Shown: positions 4,602 through 8,006 of the stretch, piece after piece
How the letters are laid out: the number at the start of each line of letters is the position of its first letter
Position numbering within the stretch: position 1 is the stretch's first letter
NCBI GenBank assembly: GCA_903831545.1
Contig: CAIKYI010000776.1
Span: 1-8,006, forward strand
Source of the DNA: an uncultured Methylobacter sp.
Lineage (GTDB): Bacteria > Pseudomonadota > Gammaproteobacteria > Methylococcales > Methylomonadaceae
Reading direction: 5' to 3'
Length of the DNA: 8,006 bases
Program-made: the position numbers and the translations under genes
The notes under the pieces: model-generated
Told to the model about the DNA's origin: nothing
Databases searched by the model: none
Seen by the model: only the letters and a program-made list of their open reading frames with translations

Positions 4602-6959
4602 ATGATCGATCATTTAACCGTTAAAATGCGCTTGTTTTTATTGGTGGGCCTGATGTCAACTATCATGTTGGCATTAACCGTATTTAATCTACAGGCCTTA
4701 AGCAGAACCAATCAAAGCTTGCACACGGTTTACCTCGACAGAACCATACCTTTGGCTGACCTGGCTGAAATAAAAGCCAAGGCATTGCATATCCGCACAG
4801 CAATCGTTACGAGCCTTGCTTTCCCGCAAGAAATGACTGATCAGCTTAAAAAAGTTGAACAGGATATTATCGATATAGATAAATTATGGAGGGGTTACAT
4901 AATCACTTATCTAACACCTGAAGAAAAAATTCTTGTAGACAAGTATGCTGTTGATAATAAAGTTTTTTTTGAAAATGTAAACACCGTATTGGAATTGCAG
5001 CGCTCCTCTAAAACTGAAAACGCCGGAAAATATTATTTTGAAGAAGTAAGATCTTCTTATGCCATTGTCTCTAAAGGAATTGATCAATTAATTCAATTAC
5101 AAAAAAATGTGGCCCAACAAGAATATGATTCCTCGCAAAGTCGATACCACTCATTATTCATTGTTTCAACGGTTTCCCTTGTATTCGGTTTGTTATTATC
5201 AATCGTGATTGGTTTTATTATTGCTCGAAACTTGCTGAAGAAATTAGGGGGGGAGCCCGATTATGCTGCATCCATAGCAAATGACATTGCAGGCGGAAAT
5301 TTATCAACGACAGTAGCTCTTCAGACAGGTGATAAAAGCAGTTTGTTATACGCGATGCAACAAATGCAACAACAAATCCTGGAAAGACTAACGTCGACTA
5401 ATAATTTAGTTAATGAAATAACACGCATTAAAGTTGCCCTGGATAACGTCAGTACTGGCGTAATGATTGCTGATAATAACCGCAACATTGTTTATGCCAA
5501 CAAATCGATTATCAAAATTCTCGGCAATGCCGAAACGGATATCCGCAAACGCTTACCGAATTTTGCGCTCGCCACTCTGATAGGCGCGAATATTGACAAA
5601 TTCCATCAAAACCCTCAGCACCAGGCGCAATTACTTGGCGCCTTAACCAGCACCTACAAAGCAACTATGGATCTTAGTGGCCATACGATGTTAGTGACTG
5701 CCAGTCCGGTCATTAACGAACAGGGAGAGCGCCTGGGATCTGTTGCTGAATGGCTTGATCGTTCAGTTGAAGTAGCCGTGGAGAACGAAGTTGAAGCCAT
5801 TGTTGAATCAGCCGCCCTGGGCGACTTTACCAATCGCGTCAATACCCAAGGGAAAACTGGGTTCTTCAAACTGCTAAGTGAAAGTCTCAATCAACTTATG
5901 CTCACTAGTGATACAAGTCTCAATGAAGTAGCAATGGTTCTTGAAGCACTTGCAGCCGGTAACCTGACGATAAAAATCACCAATGATTATTACGGCACTT
6001 TTGGGCGACTTAAAGATGACACTAATACGACAGTGGAAAAGCTCAAAGATATTATTTACCAAATCAAAGACGCCACCCATAATATAAACACAGGCGCGAA
6101 GGAAATTGCTTCAGGAAATAACGATCTCTCGCATCGCACAGAGGAGCAAGCAGCCAGCATGGAAGAACTAACCTCCACTGTGCAACATAACGCCGCAAAC
6201 GCCAAACAGGCCAATCAACTTGCCCTAGCGGCTACGGATATTGCAGGAAAAGGTGTCGATGTAGTCGGTCAGGTAGTATTAACCATGAATGATATTAACG
6301 TTTCATCACGCAAGATTGGCGACATTATTTCTGTCATCGATGACATAGCTTTTCAAACTAATATTCTGGCTCTTAATGCCGCCGTCGAAGCAGCCAGGGC
6401 GGGGGAGCAAGGCCGAGGCTTTGCCGTTGTAGCAGTCGAAGTACGTAACCTGGCACAACGTGCAGCCTTGGCAGCAGGAGAAATCAAGCATCTGATCGAT
6501 GATTCGGTGGTTAAAGTAGCCTACGGCAGCAATTTAGTCGCACAAGCAGGTCAAACCATGGAGGAAATCGTTAACTCTATTCGCGGTGTTACCGAAGTGA
6601 TGACTGAAATCAGTGCCGCTTCTACGGAGCAAACCGCCGGTATCCAGCAAGTCAATCAAGCCATTGGCCAAATGGACGATGTCACCCAGCAAAATGCGGC
6701 GCTGGTAGAACAAGCCGCTGCTGCGGCAGAGTCTCTGGAAGAGCAGGCACAAAGCCTGTCCGTTACCGTGGAACAGTTTATTGTTGATAACAAAACTCAT
6801 GCTATGACTGTCGGAAAGTCGTTAGCCCAGCCCCTCAGTTCCACTTGGAAACAACCCCATAAGGAGTCAAGTCTCGCCAGAGCCGGAGCTACTCCAAGCA
6901 CCGTTAAACTGACGCCCGTTACCAAACCTGATAGCAATGATGAATGGGAAGAATTTTAG
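4602..6959 (+). CDS. Methyl-accepting chemotaxis protein with 4HB sensor, PAS domain and CheR/CheB tether
   Basis: This is an inner-membrane chemoreceptor that relays signals to CheA/CheW. From the ATG at 4602 it has 785 residues. In order: TM1 (about 10-30); a periplasmic four-helix-bundle sensor (31-183); TM2 (184-208); HAMP (210-262) with LGGEPDYA; a cytosolic PAS domain (about 272-385) with [15 protein letters not shown] and [15 protein letters not shown]-like segments at about 393-433 (ESAALGDF) and 440-490 ([10 protein letters not shown]); and the signalling domain (about 500-720). The hairpin tip, [20 protein letters not shown] then [20 protein letters not shown], is at 581-620. Candidate methylation sites include TEEQAAS (513-519) and VEQAAAAAE (702-710). 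The last five residues, EWEEF, fit the tethering pentapeptide that recruits CheR/CheB, after a flexible linker of about 60 residues. There are no che genes beside it, so it is an orphan receptor. Ligand unknown; the PAS may sense an internal signal. Confidence 0.95.
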   Translation: MIDHLTVKMRLFLLVGLMSTIMLALTVFNLQALSRTNQSLHTVYLDRTIPLADLAEIKAKALHIRTAIVTSLAFPQEMTDQLKKVEQDIIDIDKLWRGYIITYLTPEEKILVDKYAVDNKVFFENVNTVLELQRSSKTENAGKYYFEEVRSSYAIVSKGIDQLIQLQKNVAQQEYDSSQSRYHSLFIVSTVSLVFGLLLSIVIGFIIARNLLKKLGGEPDYAASIANDIAGGNLSTTVALQTGDKSSLLYAMQQMQQQILERLTSTNNLVNEITRIKVALDNVSTGVMIADNNRNIVYANKSIIKILGNAETDIRKRLPNFALATLIGANIDKFHQNPQHQAQLLGALTSTYKATMDLSGHTMLVTASPVINEQGERLGSVAEWLDRSVEVAVENEVEAIVESAALGDFTNRVNTQGKTGFFKLLSESLNQLMLTSDTSLNEVAMVLEALAAGNLTIKITNDYYGTFGRLKDDTNTTVEKLKDIIYQIKDATHNINTGAKEIASGNNDLSHRTEEQAASMEELTSTVQHNAANAKQANQLALAATDIAGKGVDVVGQVVLTMNDINVSSRKIGDIISVIDDIAFQTNILALNAAVEAARAGEQGRGFAVVAVEVRNLAQRAALAAGEIKHLIDDSVVKVAYGSNLVAQAGQTMEEIVNSIRGVTEVMTEISAASTEQTAGIQQVNQAIGQMDDVTQQNAALVEQAAAAAESLEEQAQSLSVTVEQFIVDNKTHAMTVGKSLAQPLSSTWKQPHKESSLARAGATPSTVKLTPVTKPDSNDEWEEF

Positions 6960-6989
6960 CGTGATGTTATGAGCTGCGAGAGCATGCAC

Positions 6990-7014
6990 GGCAGTTTGCT
7001 ATTGAAAAACTGCC
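6990..7014 (+). terminator. Possible weak terminator after the chemoreceptor gene
   Basis: An 8-bp perfect stem, GGCAGTTT (6990-6997) with AAACTGCC (7007-7014), encloses a 9-nt loop 30 nt after the stop codon. No T-run follows, so intrinsic termination is uncertain. Confidence 0.4.
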
Positions 7015-7116
7015 CTACAGGATGCGAAATTCTCTAAAAAACAAAAGAAATGCAGTTTCCAATAAGCTATGAACCTAACAATCGGAATTGAACCAAGACA
7101 TTATAATGACTTATCT

Positions 7117-7159
7117 ACTGCAATTTGGGAGCCTTCCGCAAACAGCTTGCTTTTGCAGT
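7117..7159. repeat. Inverted repeat next to the citrate synthase stop
   Basis: ACTGCAA (7117-7123) pairs with TTGCAGT (7153-7159) across a 29-nt loop that could hold a smaller GCAA/TTGC hairpin. It lies just beyond the end of gltA on the minus strand and might help end its transcript. There is no T-run, so the call is weak. Confidence 0.3.
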
Positions 7160-7167
7160 GTTATACC

Positions 7168-8006
7168 TTATGGGCGCTTATCAGGCCTGATATGCTGTGC
7201 CGGTATGTCGCGTCTTGTTGCTCCGGTATAAAGCTGCCTGGGCCGCCCTATTTTTTGCTCCGGATCAGCTATCATTTCATCCCAATGGGCAATCCAGCCT
7301 ACGGTTCGTCCCATGGCAAACATCGCGGTAAACATGTTACTGGGTATGCCTAAAGCATGCAGCACAATGCCGGAATAGTAATCGACATTGGGGTAAAGTT
7401 TTTTCTCGATGAAATACTCATCTTCCAATGCGATACGCTCCAACTCCAGCGCTAATTTAAAGATTTTGTCATCATGCAAACCCAGTTCTGTCAGCACTTC
7501 ATGACAAGTTTCCCGCATTAATTTGGCACGAGGGTCATAATTTTTATAAACCCGATGACCAAAGCCCATCAGTCTAAACGGGTCGTTTTTATCCTTGGCT
7601 TTATTTATAAATACCAAAATATTTGAAACGTCGCCAATTTCCTCCAGCATATTGAGCACCGCCTCGTTAGCTCCGCCGTGAGCCGCGCCCCAAAGACAGG
7701 CAATCCCGGCAGTAATGCAGGCATAAGGATTAGCGCCACTGGAACCGGACAAACGCACCGTTGACGTTGACGCATTTTGTTCATGATCAGCATGAAGAAT
7801 CAGGATTCTGTCCAATGCTCTTACCAAAACAGGATTTGGCACAAAATCGTCACAAGGAGTGCCCAGCATCATACGCATAAAATTCTCAACGTAACTTAAC
7901 TTGTTTTGCGGGTACATAAACGGCAAGCCGGTACTGTATTTATGACACATCGCGACAATGGTCGGTACCTTGGCAATCAGACGAATGGCGCTTAGGTCAC
8001 GGTCCT
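7168..8006 (-). CDS. gltA: Citrate synthase, C-terminal part (5' end outside window)
   Basis: Citrate synthase condenses acetyl-CoA and oxaloacetate to citrate, the entry step of the TCA cycle, in the cytosol. About 278 C-terminal residues are present, and the frame stays open to the window edge, so the start is beyond 8006. The protein closely follows the E. coli GltA (hexameric, type II) sequence. Catalytic residues by homology are the histidine of HADHEQNAS (codon 7783-7785), the histidine of AAHGGANEA (codon 7678-7680) and the aspartate of KNYDPRA (codon 7534-7536). A TPC motif lies where E. coli has the cysteine linked to the NADH site; NADH inhibition is therefore possible but unproven. 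After the usual [10 protein letters not shown] the tail reads [16 protein letters not shown], slightly longer than in homologues I recall. It is convergent with the chemoreceptor gene. A 2-methylcitrate synthase is less likely given the GltA-like motifs. Confidence 0.95.
   Translation of the reverse strand, partial: DRDLSAIRLIAKVPTIVAMCHKYSTGLPFMYPQNKLSYVENFMRMMLGTPCDDFVPNPVLVRALDRILILHADHEQNASTSTVRLSGSSGANPYACITAGIACLWGAAHGGANEAVLNMLEEIGDVSNILVFINKAKDKNDPFRLMGFGHRVYKNYDPRAKLMRETCHEVLTELGLHDDKIFKLALELERIALEDEYFIEKKLYPNVDYYSGIVLHALGIPSNMFTAMFAMGRTVGWIAHWDEMIADPEQKIGRPRQLYTGATRRDIPAQHIRPDKRP

Noticed and set aside
5654..6800. Several minus-strand frames inside the chemoreceptor gene (5654-5890, 5874-6080, 6306-6491, 6534-6800)
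   Set aside because: All are antisense to well-conserved receptor domains and have no family features of their own.
7069..7353. 94-residue plus-strand frame across the end of gltA
   Set aside because: It runs antisense through conserved citrate synthase codons, has no ribosome site and no recognisable motifs; a shadow frame.

Overview
The window looks like chromosomal core sequence from a moderately AT-leaning gammaproteobacterium. The main evidence is the coaE-zapD-yacG run at the left edge, an arrangement typical of Gammaproteobacteria, where it often follows pilD. Other evidence is an Azotobacter-type 7Fe ferredoxin, a DUF3301-like protein and a GltA-type citrate synthase. An environmental lineage such as the methanotroph order Methylococcales would fit, but that is a guess from gene content and cannot be proven here.

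Layout. Bases 2-1480 hold a tight plus-strand cluster: the 3' part of coaE (CoA biosynthesis), zapD (FtsZ-ring bundling) and yacG (zinc protein, gyrase inhibitor). The junctions are a 1-nt gap and a 1-nt overlap. After 82 nt comes a short CYTH-domain triphosphatase-like gene (1563-2039). A separate promoter then drives fdxA (2190-2513). A long hairpin at 2532-2575 separates fdxA from a convergent minus-strand pair of small membrane-protein genes: a DUF3301-like gene (3019-3333) and a zinc-ribbon, tail-anchored protein (2675-2962). A 264-nt divergent spacer with three imperfect copies of a short A/T-rich motif leads to a serine carboxylesterase (3598-4269).

A 332-nt AT-rich leader precedes an orphan methyl-accepting chemotaxis receptor of 785 residues (4602-6959). 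Its order is TM-4HB-TM-HAMP-PAS-HAMP-like linkers-signalling domain, ending in a CheR/CheB-tethering pentapeptide. The right edge (7168-8006, minus) is the C-terminal two thirds of citrate synthase, convergent with the receptor.

Apart from the coaE-zapD-yacG cluster the genes do not form one pathway; they cover CoA synthesis, cell division, electron transfer, esterase activity, taxis and the TCA cycle. I see no mobile element, CRISPR array, phage gene, tRNA or rRNA. I found no convincing new multi-gene system. The least characterised part is the minus-strand small-membrane-protein pair and the repeat-bearing spacer beside it.
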